Part shown: positions 1-7,074 of the stretch, in pieces | Layout: each line of letters starts with the position of its first letter | How positions within the stretch are numbered: the stretch's first letter is position 1 | Assembly: GCF_018860805.1 (NCBI RefSeq) | Contig: NZ_JAHKQR010000003.1 | Span: forward strand, 310,001-374,000 | DNA from: Aestuariibacter sp. A3R04 | GTDB taxonomy: Bacteria; Pseudomonadota; Gammaproteobacteria; Enterobacterales; Alteromonadaceae | Direction: 5' to 3' | DNA length: 64,000 nt | Made by a program: the position numbers and the translations under genes | Notes under the pieces: generated by a model | Database searches by the model: none | The model's input: only the letters and a program-made list of their open reading frames with translations | Told to the model about the DNA's origin: nothing

Positions 1-3
1 CGA

Positions 4-35
4 GGCCAGTTTACAAAAGTAAATTGGCCTTTTTT
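4..35 (+). terminator. Rho-independent terminator of an upstream gene
   Basis: An 11-nt stem (4-14 with 19-29, one mismatch) closes on an AAAA loop and is followed by six T residues. It should end a plus-strand transcript whose gene lies before the window. Confidence 0.8.
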
Positions 36-165
36 GTCACTTAAACGCCTAATAACAAGGGAGATTAGCGTTTTACATTGCCGAGCACGTCTGAGTTGGC
101 TGTTGCCAGATGTCGATATGTCGTTACTATAGCTTAATGAAACACATAAGGTGATCCAAAAGGCT

Positions 166-1236
166 ATGGAATCAAATACGCCAACTGACGGCATGCCGCA
201 AACTCTGCTACAAACGGTACTCGATGCACTGCTTCCTTTAATACCTTTACTTATCGCTATTGTATTTGTCACAGGAACACTCATCGCACTTCACTTTGTA
301 CTATTGGCTAAGCAACATCATCTCACCAGCGAACAAAAATTGCCGCGTCAAGTAGGCTTGTTGGTACTTACTATCGTTGGAGCAGTTGTTATCGCAATGA
401 CACTACCAGTAAGTGAAAGCACCCGCAACCAGGTGATAGCGCTTATCGGTGTGCTTATTTCAGGTGTGATTGCTTTTTCGTCAACCACCATGGTCGGTAA
501 CCTTATGGCAGGGATCGTTTTAAGAGTGAATCGCCCATATAGGGTTGGTGACTTTATCAAAGTAGAAGGCTACAGCGGTCGCGTTACTGAAATGGGATTA
601 CTGGATACTGAAATTCAAACAGAAAGTAGAGAACTTATTGCCTTTGCAAATACTCTCATGGTGAATTCTCCGGTTTCCGTCACCCGCGCTTCAGGGGCCA
701 TTGTGAGTGTAGACATCAGTTTGGGTTACGACATTCACCACAGCATTATCGAAAAGCACTTGCTTGTTGCTGCAGAAAATGCAGCGCTCACTGATCCTTT
801 CGTTCAAGTTGTTGGGCTTGGTGATTTTTCGGTGAGTTACCGAATTTCAGGTTTACTTTCTGAAGTTAAAAGTCTGCTAAGTGCCCGTTCTCGCTTGCAC
901 AAAGCCGTGCTTGATACTTTGCACAACGCGGATATCGAGATTGTTTCACCGAGCTTTATGAATCAGCGACCTCAGCCTGATGGTCTGAAAATAATTGCCA
1001 AATCACCTCGCCAAACTCAGCAAGAAGATTCCTTGCCTGAAGATGTGATTTTTGACAAGGCTGAAGAGGCGGAACAAAAAGAAAAGAGTAAGGATAGTTT
1101 AGTGCAAGCGCTCGCCGATATTGACGCCAAAATTGCAGATAGCGAAGGGGATGAAAAAGCGGTATTAAAGAATAAAAAAGCAAAAGTAGAAGCGCAGCTT
1201 TCAGATTTAGTTGAAGCGAAAATACAAGAGGGGTAG
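166..1236 (+). CDS. MscS-family mechanosensitive ion channel
   Basis: Small-conductance mechanosensitive channel of the inner membrane, expected to release solutes on hypo-osmotic shock. Three hydrophobic segments lie at about residues 18-43, 63-82 and 88-122; the third is the glycine/alanine-rich pore helix. It is followed by the MscS beta-domain signature (RPYRVGDFIKVEGYSGRV, about 122-139). The last 60 residues are charged and predicted coiled coil, an extension beyond the usual MscS C-terminus. The frame is open from a GTG at 151, but AAGGTGA at 148-154 is a good Shine-Dalgarno sequence for the ATG at 166, so that start is preferred. It stands alone, beside the accessory block. Family assignment is firm; the exact paralogue is not known. 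Confidence 0.85.
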   Translation: MESNTPTDGMPQTLLQTVLDALLPLIPLLIAIVFVTGTLIALHFVLLAKQHHLTSEQKLPRQVGLLVLTIVGAVVIAMTLPVSESTRNQVIALIGVLISGVIAFSSTTMVGNLMAGIVLRVNRPYRVGDFIKVEGYSGRVTEMGLLDTEIQTESRELIAFANTLMVNSPVSVTRASGAIVSVDISLGYDIHHSIIEKHLLVAAENAALTDPFVQVVGLGDFSVSYRISGLLSEVKSLLSARSRLHKAVLDTLHNADIEIVSPSFMNQRPQPDGLKIIAKSPRQTQQEDSLPEDVIFDKAEEAEQKEKSKDSLVQALADIDAKIADSEGDEKAVLKNKKAKVEAQLSDLVEAKIQEG

Positions 1237-1335
1237 GGAAGGAATGAGGTGTACACAAAATTTGTACTAGCTCAAAGCTAAACTGGCAGCGGTACCTGAA
1301 AAAACGGGTCACTGTCTGATCAGGGCTGAGCTAGG

Positions 1336-1962
1336 GAAGATGCGCTGTACGAGATTGCTTCAATGCGCCAATTTGCACATTTATCACTGGATAAGGCCAT
1401 TCCTGACCGCACGACCATTATGAACTTCCGGCACTTGCTGGAAAAGCACAAGCTGACTCGCCAATTATTCAAAACAGTTAATCAATGGCTGTCGGGCTGC
1501 GGTGTGATGATGACGCAGGGCACACTGGTGGATGCCAAGAGTCGTCTCACCCATACACTGGTGACCACCGCCGCCAATGAGCATGACTTAAACCAGTTGA
1601 AAAACCTGTTGCACGGCGAAGAAGAATTCGCTTCCGGCGATGCCGGTTATCAGGGAGCAAAGAAACGGGAAGAGTTGCAAGATACGAATGTGGAATGGCT
1701 GATTGCCGAACGCCCCGGAAAAGTCCGGGCGCTGAAAAAGCATCCCCGCAAAAATAAAACTGCCATCAACATCGATTACTTAAAAGCCAGCATCCGGGCG
1801 AAAGTTGAACACCCGTTTCGCATCATCAAATGTCAGTTTGGCTTTATCAAAGCACGATACAAAGGACTGATGAAAAATGACTCACAGTTAGCCATGCTAT
1901 TCACCTTGGCGAACCTGTTTAAAGTAGACCCGATGTTACGACGACAGCCAAGATCTGTCTAA
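1336..1962 (+). pseudogene. IS5-family transposase, C-terminal fragment
   Basis: The reading frame carries a typical IS5 sequence starting abruptly at [18 protein letters not shown]; the N-terminal part, including the usual DNA-binding region, is missing and the frame is blocked upstream by a TGA at 1327. An ATG at 1363 opens a 199-codon frame. DDE-type catalytic residues are visible: D in GTLVDA, D in SGDAGYQG and E in VEHPFRIIK. About one third of a normal IS5 transposase is absent, so it is probably inactive. It ends just before a run of other IS fragments. Confidence 0.8.
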
Positions 1963-2073
1963 AATCCAGGAATAAGGCCGAAATCAGGCCTTAAAAGGTA
2001 GTATATTAGCCTAAATTGAGAATTTGGCGTTCAAAAATTAGACGGCGAACGCGAAGGCTGGTTCAAGTACTAA

Positions 2074-2502
2074 ATTGCAGGGCTTATTCGCAGTTTCCTT
2101 AGCTTGGTTGAGCGCAAAAGTAAGCTGTATCTGATACGCAAAGTGCCAGCGAAAAGTGCGGCTGATGTAAGTCGGGCTATGGTAGCGATGCTGTGGCGGT
2201 ATCGGCGCCACGTCCGCACCATTACTGCGGACAACGGCAGCGAATTCTGTGACCACGAGCTGGTTGCAGAGAAGTTGAAAACTGATATTTATTTCGCTAA
2301 CCCATATTCTTCATGGGGGCGAGGCTTGAACGAGAACTTCAATGGTCTGCTGCGTCAGTATATACGTAAAGGCACGGATTTACGGACGGTAACGGATAAG
2401 CAGGTTGCTGAAATCGAACGGGCATTTAACGCAAGACCGAGAAAGTGTCTCGGCTTTAAGCAACCAATTGCGGTGTTCAACGAATTACGCAGGGCTGCCT
2501 AG
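2074..2502 (+). pseudogene. IS30-family transposase, C-terminal fragment
   Basis: The frame opens after a TAA at 2071 and reads directly into IS30 integrase-core sequence (FLSLVERKSKLYLIRKV). The motifs TADNGSEF and NPYSSWGRGLNENFNGLLRQY are characteristic of the family and contain the second catalytic Asp and the catalytic Glu; the first third, with the helix-turn-helix and first Asp, is missing. The stop is followed within 10 nt by the right terminal sequence of the element (2509-2535). Inactive remnant. Confidence 0.82.
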
Positions 2503-2508
2503 TTTAGC

Positions 2509-2535
2509 GAGTGGTGCACTTCGGAGTTGAATTCG
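2509..2535 (+). repeat. IS30-type right terminal end
   Basis: GAGTGGTGCACTT, six bases, then TGAATTCG lies directly after the IS30 transposase stop codon. The same pattern recurs at 5127-5153. Position and shared sequence support a terminal inverted repeat arm; no matching left end was found nearby. Confidence 0.6.
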
Positions 2536-2540
2536 CGTAT

Positions 2541-2627
2541 AACTCTAGACGCAAGCATGGTGAAGCGAATAATATGCCTCCACTGGCTTATGAAAAGCTA
2601 GAAGAATTCAAAAGAAAATCTGTCTAG
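2541..2627 (+). pseudogene. IS3-family transposase, last 28 codons
   Basis: A 29-codon frame ending in TAG reads NSRRKHGEANNMPPLAYEKL and resembles the C-terminal tail of IS3-family transposases (RRKHS...SPxxYE). It begins right beside the IS30 end, as if the rest was removed by deletion or by the IS30 insertion. Too short for certain assignment. Confidence 0.4.
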
Positions 2628-2645
2628 TAAAGTCTGGTCGATTCA

Positions 2646-3128
2646 GATAGCAAAATCAACCAAAGGGATGTAGTGCTATGTATTCATGATGGATGTCGCA
2701 TTAATTTTGAATATCAATCAGAAAACGGCAATGTTCAATCTTATTTTTCAACAAGTAATTCATCCTTAGATATGGACAATTTAGCAGTTGCTTGGTGCAA
2801 AAAGCGGCATCTTAGCGTGAATAAATACACGCTTAACTAGCTACTTGAACAATGTGAAAATGCAATTGATGATATCGAACTAAAAAAGCTGGTTCTTGAG
2901 AGAGAGGGCCAGGAAGAATTTGAGTATGACAATATTTTCGAGGTTGTTGCTTCAGACACAAGCATTGCAAAGGCAATGAAGGAACGTAGGAATGAGTTCA
3001 TAAAACTACGCGACGCTGGTCAAGCGCTAGCTAAAGAAGCCGCTTATATCACTGAAATTCATTCACGAGAGGAGCATAATACTGCGTTGGCATTGTTAGA
3101 AATTTTGCTAGAAGACTATGACAGGTAA
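2646..3128 (+). pseudogene. Unrecognised gene remnant with an in-frame TAG
   Basis: One reading frame stays open from about 2646 to the TAA at 3126-3128 except for a TAG at 2838-2840. The first part (about 64 codons) contains VVLCIHDGCRINFEYQ and the second part (about 95 codons) is charged and helical, with EFEYDNIFEVVASD and AKAMKERRNEFIKLRDAG. There is no obvious start codon, and the 5' side runs into the IS3 remnant. I do not recognise a family. It reads as a truncated cargo gene with a nonsense mutation; two unrelated fragments in the same frame are also possible. Confidence 0.4.
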
Positions 3129-3196
3129 TGTGTTACTCATTGATGCTTTAAGTGCATCAATTGCTAGGTTTGAACAGTCTATGTCATTGTAATTGA

Positions 3197-3730
3197 ATCG
3201 ACACCAATAATCTAGACAGTGCTCAGCTAGATGTATTACAAGAAGCTGGTTGCGAAAGAATCTACCAAGAAAAAGGTAGTGGTAAGTCTCGCCTAAGACC
3301 TGAACTGGAACGAATGACCGACTCTCTTCGTGCCGCTGACACGGTTGTTGTTCAGCGACTCGATCGCTTGGGTCGAAGCTTGAAAGATTTAATTGAGCTG
3401 CTTGATGACTTTAAACAGCATGGTGTTCAGTTTATTAGTTTGAATGAGAGCATTGATACGACGACGGCTGTGGGTGAGCTGGCCTTTCATATGATTGGGT
3501 CAATCGCGCATTTTGAAAGACGGTTGATTTCCGAGCGAACCAAGGCTGGGCTTGCAGCTGCCAGAACCTGGGGCCGAAAAGGTGGGCGCAAAGCCAAACT
3601 TACGGCATCAGACATAAGAAGAGCGCATGCGATGTTACTCGATCCTAATATGACTAAGGCCGAAGTAGCAGAACATTTTGAGGTAAGCCGGCCCACACTT
3701 AATAAAGCACTTAATGAAACAGCTATTTAG
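3197..3730 (+). pseudogene. Serine recombinase (resolvase/invertase) lacking its N-terminus
   Basis: From 3197 the frame reads LDSAQLDVLQEAGCERIYQE, KGSGKSRLRPELERM and then RLDRLGRSLKDLIELLDDF, the resolvase catalytic domain, followed by the helix E region (FERRLISERTKAGLAAAR) and a C-terminal helix-turn-helix of the Hin/Pin type (about the last 45 residues). The first dozen residues, which carry the nucleophilic serine (normally YxRVS), are missing: a TGA lies at 3194. An ATG at 3314 could still express 138 residues, without catalytic function. Probably the remains of a Tn3-type or invertase-associated recombinase. Confidence 0.78.
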
Positions 3731-3923
3731 TGGTTAGAATTGAAAATAAAGACAAATCAGATTAAATCGGATTGGGTTGCCAAACTGTAGCCTTGCGTAT
3801 TATTGACTATTCCTTTGCTGTACTCCATATCCCTTAATTAAAGTTCGGTAACTAGTTTGCGCTTGTTTGTTGATTTAAACTAGTAGGCAAAAGAAGCTGA
3901 CTTAATAGAGGGAACGGTAAGTT

Positions 3924-4991
3924 GTGGGCAGCAAAAGGAAGTTCGCTATTATTTGTGCACTGATTGTCACTAATTCATGTTTGGTTTTTCAGTATGCGCA
4001 AGACAAGTTTACTTTGCCGGATTGGCTGGATGAACTTGCGCTGAGCTCAAAATACGAAGTAATAACAGCTATCGATTCGTTGGCCACCAAACCCATGTCG
4101 GCAAAAATAGTGCTGGCTAAACCCGCAAATCAATTTTCGCCGGTTACAACGGTACCCAACGAGCTGCCGCACACCGGTACCACCTGTCTCGATAAGCGTA
4201 ATGCCACAAAATCCAAACAAATCTATACGTGGACAGACAGTCAGGGGGTTCAGCATCTCTCCGACAGACCTCGCCGAATCGATGACGGTACACCAGTAAC
4301 CCTGGTGAGCAACATTCCCGCAGAGGATTTATCCATTAATTTTCTTGGGCTTCAGGGTAGCTATAATCTTAGACAAGGGATCGTATCTTCGGTCAATGCC
4401 AGCAAAAGACTCTTTGAGAAGGTGGTGCCCGCCGAGCTGGTAAAACCGCTTACCATCAATTTCAGACTTTTCACCGACCAAACAGGCTATGAGAAGTATC
4501 GGGGGCCGGCGACAGGCCTTCTTAAAAACTCACAGGGCTTCTACCGCTCCGACACTAACGAATCTGTCGTGTGGGTCAAAACTGAATCGCAGGGAGAAAA
4601 GACCGCGGTGCACGAAGCCATGCATAGCATAAATCGGCACTACATTGGTCAGATGAGCAAATGGCTTAATGAGGGGGTTGCGGAATTAGCTGAGGATATC
4701 GCTCAAAATCCTGAAAATATTAGAACCACACTGCGTTCGAAGCGGCTATTGCCCGTCAGCGACTTACTCAATAGTACCCATGAAGAATGGACGCAAGATT
4801 CATCTATCCATTACCGAACCGCTAAAGCGTTGGTAAGCTATTTGTATTTTACGGATAGGGCTGCCCTTACCCGCCTGCTGTTAGCTGAATCGGAAAACGG
4901 CTGCGAGACACTACGACAGTTAGAGGTCACCCGAATTATCGGAAAGGACGCCCGGGCAATTGACACGATGCTAAAACGCTGGCTCTCTTGA
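3924..4991 (+). CDS. Secreted DUF4124 / gluzincin-type (HExxH) peptidase-like protein
   Basis: The protein starts with a hydrophobic segment (about residues 7-24) that can act as a signal anchor, then an unstructured stretch, a DUF4124 module at about 96-125 (QIYTWTDSQGVQHLSDRP) and a C-terminal domain with HEAMH at about 230 followed by KWLNEGVAELAE. HExxH plus W-L-x-E-G-x-A-E is the arrangement of peptidase-MA-like gluzincins, so a zinc peptidase acting in the periplasm is likely (inference; the substrate is unknown). The GTG start is preceded by GAGGGAA at about 3908-3914. It is the only apparently intact cargo gene of the IS-rich block. The frame downstream of its TGA stays open for another 84 codons. 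Confidence 0.65.
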   Translation: MGSKRKFAIICALIVTNSCLVFQYAQDKFTLPDWLDELALSSKYEVITAIDSLATKPMSAKIVLAKPANQFSPVTTVPNELPHTGTTCLDKRNATKSKQIYTWTDSQGVQHLSDRPRRIDDGTPVTLVSNIPAEDLSINFLGLQGSYNLRQGIVSSVNASKRLFEKVVPAELVKPLTINFRLFTDQTGYEKYRGPATGLLKNSQGFYRSDTNESVVWVKTESQGEKTAVHEAMHSINRHYIGQMSKWLNEGVAELAEDIAQNPENIRTTLRSKRLLPVSDLLNSTHEEWTQDSSIHYRTAKALVSYLYFTDRAALTRLLLAESENGCETLRQLEVTRIIGKDARAIDTMLKRWLS

Positions 4992-5246
4992 GAAAGTGAG
5001 CAAAGATTAAATTTTGCTACCAGGTCTACAATAGAGCGGACAGCCTGGGAACTTGGCTGTCGCTTTGAACGAAGGTACATAACCGAGCGAAGCATTAGCT
5101 CCCGTAAGTCCTCAGCGTTTAAACATGAGTGGTGCACTTATTATCTGAATTCGGGGTTCAATAGTGAACTAGGTGGACTTTTTCGAGATGGCCGCTCTGA
5201 CCATTTTCAGTCTTGGCAGTGGTTTAAGGCTCAAATGAGTGAATAG
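4992..5246 (+). other. Open frame continuing past the peptidase stop codon
   Basis: Directly after the TGA of the preceding gene, the same frame is open for 84 codons to TAG at 5244-5246, with no good start codon or ribosome binding site. The IS30-type end at 5127-5153 lies within it, so at least part is not ancestral coding sequence. Probably chance or a composite of fragments. Confidence 0.2.
5127..5153 (+). repeat. Second, solitary IS30-type terminal end
   Basis: GAGTGGTGCACTT, six different bases, then TGAATTCG repeats the pattern at 2509-2535 in the same orientation. No IS30 coding sequence adjoins it. It is best read as the scar of another, related IS30 element. Confidence 0.5.
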
Positions 5247-5297
5247 CGGAGATCGTTAGTCGGTCTATGGTGGTCAGCTAAAGACAAACAGCAGACG

Positions 5298-5347
5298 GTC
5301 AACGCCCGCTAAGCTTTTTGCGTCCCTTGTCGAGGCGTTTGTTAGAC
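5298..5347. other. Possible integron attC-like site
   Basis: The plus strand reads GTCAACGCCCGCTAAGC, a short middle, then GAGGCGTTTGTTAGAC. The minus strand therefore begins GTCTAACAAACGCCTC and ends CTTAGCGGGCGTTGAC, close to the ends of Vibrio-type cassette recombination sites (TAACAAACGCCTC ... CTTAGGCGGGCGTTA). GTTAGAC fits the R-box GTTRRRY; the opposite box (GTTGACC) has one misfit. Length is about 50 bp, short for an attC. No integrase is present in the window. Orientation cannot be fixed. Confidence 0.35.
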
Positions 5348-5592
5348 GAACAATACTCTCTAGCTGGATATGTATTTATAAACAGATATTCATAGGTAGG
5401 ATCTTAAGAAAATTAGAGCTTGAATGCATGTCCCAAATTTGATCAGATGTTTATCGCCAAACAAACGTCCTGAAAAAATTTGAGAACATACACGATAAGA
5501 ATAACGAGCTAAACAGAATAACGGAAGTCCTGAACGAATTTAATATCAACGATATTGGTAAACGGTGTGGATTTTGCCATCGGGAACGTATT

Positions 5593-6687
5593 GTGAAGCC
5601 CTATGAATTAGTGATGGCTCTGGTGACGGCCATGGGCGACAAGAGCATTGACTGTATCAGTGATTTGCACCGCTATTTTACTGGATTGACGTACACCGAT
5701 GTGCAGTACAAGCCGTTTCATAATCAACTGAGTAAACCCGCATTTAAGCAGTTGATTCAGCGCATAGTGGGCGTTGCATTGCACAAATGGCAGCAGCATA
5801 TCCTTGGTACAGACACGGACCTGTCGGCGTTTAAACAGGTCGTACTGCAAGATGGCAGTTCGTTTGCCGTCCATGATGCGTTAAAGGAAGAGTTTAAAGG
5901 GCGTTTTACGACCATTAGCCCCGCTGCCGTTGAGGTACATGTAAGCTGGGATATGTTACACAGCCAGCCTGAACGGATAGCCGTTAGTGCAGACAGCGTG
6001 GCAGAGTATGATTATTTACCGCCAGCTGAATCGTTAGTGGCCTGCTTATTTATAGCAGACCGGGGCTATTTCAAACTGTCGTATCTGGAGAGTATTCATC
6101 AGGCGGGAGGGAGTTATCTGGTCAGGGCAAAAGCGACAGCTAACCCTTTGGTGTTGTTGGGTGTGAATGCGCAGGATAAGCGCTTGAAGCGATTCCAAAA
6201 TGTGAGGCTCAAGGACGTGAGACATCACTTCCGACGAAGCCAGGTAGTCGATATGGATGTTGAGGGAAGCGTGTCATATCGCCTGATAGCGAGTTGGCCA
6301 TCAGGTAAATCAGAGCCAACCTATTGGGCGACGAATTTGCCCCGTGAGCAATACTCGGCAAAAGTGGTGATGCAGCTATACAGCTTGCGCTGGCAGATAG
6401 AATTACTGTTCAAGGAATGGAAATCCTACTGCAATTTACGCAAGTTCAATACCCGGAATGCGGGATTAATGGAGGGGCTGATATGGGTCAGTTTACTGGC
6501 ATTACTGGTGAAACGGCGTATTGGATTTAGTATCCAACGACTGATGGGCGTCGATATATCGAGCTTTATGGTCGCGAAAAATACGCAGAGCTGGTTTTAT
6601 CCATTAATGGAATCGATACTCCATGACGCGTATTCTGAATTAACACAAACGTGGAATCTCGCTACAATCGTGAGAGAAGCGCCATGA
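5593..6687 (+). CDS. IS4-family transposase
   Basis: DDE transposase of the IS4 family. Visible catalytic residues are D in VLQDGSSFAVHD (about residue 86), D in IADRGYF (about 156) and E in the family signature YSLRWQIELLFKEWK, which fits Y-(2)-R-(3)-E-(6)-K. GTG at 5593 is the first ordinary start, but coding-like sequence in the same frame extends back to 5443 (LKKFENIHDKNNELN ... GKRCGFCHRERI) and makes the protein about 400-414 residues, nearer the family size. No ATG, GTG or TTG exists in that extension, so the natural start may be CTG at 5470 or may have been lost by mutation. Element ends were not resolved. The right end lies before the tRNA terminator. Confidence 0.82.
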   Translation: MKPYELVMALVTAMGDKSIDCISDLHRYFTGLTYTDVQYKPFHNQLSKPAFKQLIQRIVGVALHKWQQHILGTDTDLSAFKQVVLQDGSSFAVHDALKEEFKGRFTTISPAAVEVHVSWDMLHSQPERIAVSADSVAEYDYLPPAESLVACLFIADRGYFKLSYLESIHQAGGSYLVRAKATANPLVLLGVNAQDKRLKRFQNVRLKDVRHHFRRSQVVDMDVEGSVSYRLIASWPSGKSEPTYWATNLPREQYSAKVVMQLYSLRWQIELLFKEWKSYCNLRKFNTRNAGLMEGLIWVSLLALLVKRRIGFSIQRLMGVDISSFMVAKNTQSWFYPLMESILHDAYSELTQTWNLATIVREAP

Positions 6688-6736
6688 GTTGATTATTGGA
6701 TTAACTTCTGAGAGAGGGTTACGTAAGGCCACAAAA

Positions 6737-6758
6737 AAACCGACTCAAAGGTCGGTTT
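6737..6758 (-). terminator. Rho-independent terminator downstream of tRNA-Leu
   Basis: AAACCGAC (6737-6744) pairs with GTCGGTTT (6751-6758) around a six-base loop. On the minus strand the stem is followed by a T tract (plus-strand A run 6733-6739). It ends the minus-strand tRNA transcript. Confidence 0.8.
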
Positions 6759-6762
6759 CAGT

Positions 6763-6785
6763 ATCTACTTCTAAAAGAAGTAGAT
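6763..6785 (-). repeat. Perfect hairpin in the tRNA-Leu 3' trailer
   Basis: ATCTACTTCT (6763-6772) and AGAAGTAGAT (6776-6785) are perfect complements around AAA. The hairpin touches the last base of the tRNA and lies between it and the terminator, so it may affect 3' processing; a role is not shown. Confidence 0.5.
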
Positions 6786-6871
6786 GGTACCAGTGGGCGG
6801 ACTTGAACCGCCACGCCCGCAAAGGCAACGGATTTTGAATCCGTCATGTCTACCAATTCCATCACACTGGC
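6785..6871 (-). tRNA. tRNA-Leu, anticodon CAA
   Basis: The 87-nt minus-strand sequence folds as a class II tRNA: acceptor arms GCCAGTG and CACTGGT with encoded ACCA, D-loop with GGTAGAC, anticodon arm ACGGA-TTCAAAA-TCCGT (anticodon CAA), a long variable arm TTGCCTTTGCGGGC and T-loop GGTTCAAGT. The size and long variable arm fit leucine. It reads UUG codons. It marks one edge of the IS-rich block. Confidence 0.95.
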
Positions 6872-7074
6872 ATTCGACGTGGTGTCGATGTGTGGTGCAT
6901 TATAGCGATACGCCGCACACTGACAAGTGTTTTCTTAAAATTCTTGGCGCTTTTAAATCTAAGTGCCCAAAAGTTAATCACTTGAGGGCACTTAAGCTTC
7001 CCGTGGTATTCGAGAGGAGTGTTTCACCCCTTCTGTCTAGCGGGTATTAACCTTACGAGTCAAAGCTGATCAGG

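Larger units (their letters stand above)
1310..6720. mobile_element. Decayed accessory block of insertion-sequence remnants beside tRNA-Leu
   Basis: Between the MscS gene and the tRNA-Leu gene nearly every recognisable piece is a mobile-element fragment: IS5, IS30, IS3 and IS4 transposases, a serine recombinase and a solitary IS30-type end. Only one apparently intact non-transposon gene (3924-4991) is present. The block abuts the 3' side of a minus-strand tRNA gene, a common integration position, but I did not find a duplicated tRNA 3' end that would mark an attachment site. Borders are approximate. Confidence 0.6.

Noticed and set aside
4838..5137. Minus-strand 99-codon frame
   Set aside because: It covers the end of the peptidase gene in antisense and has no ribosome binding site or known motif.
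6784..7050. 88-codon plus-strand frame over the tRNA gene
   Set aside because: It reads through the antisense of tRNA-Leu and has no start signal or family resemblance.
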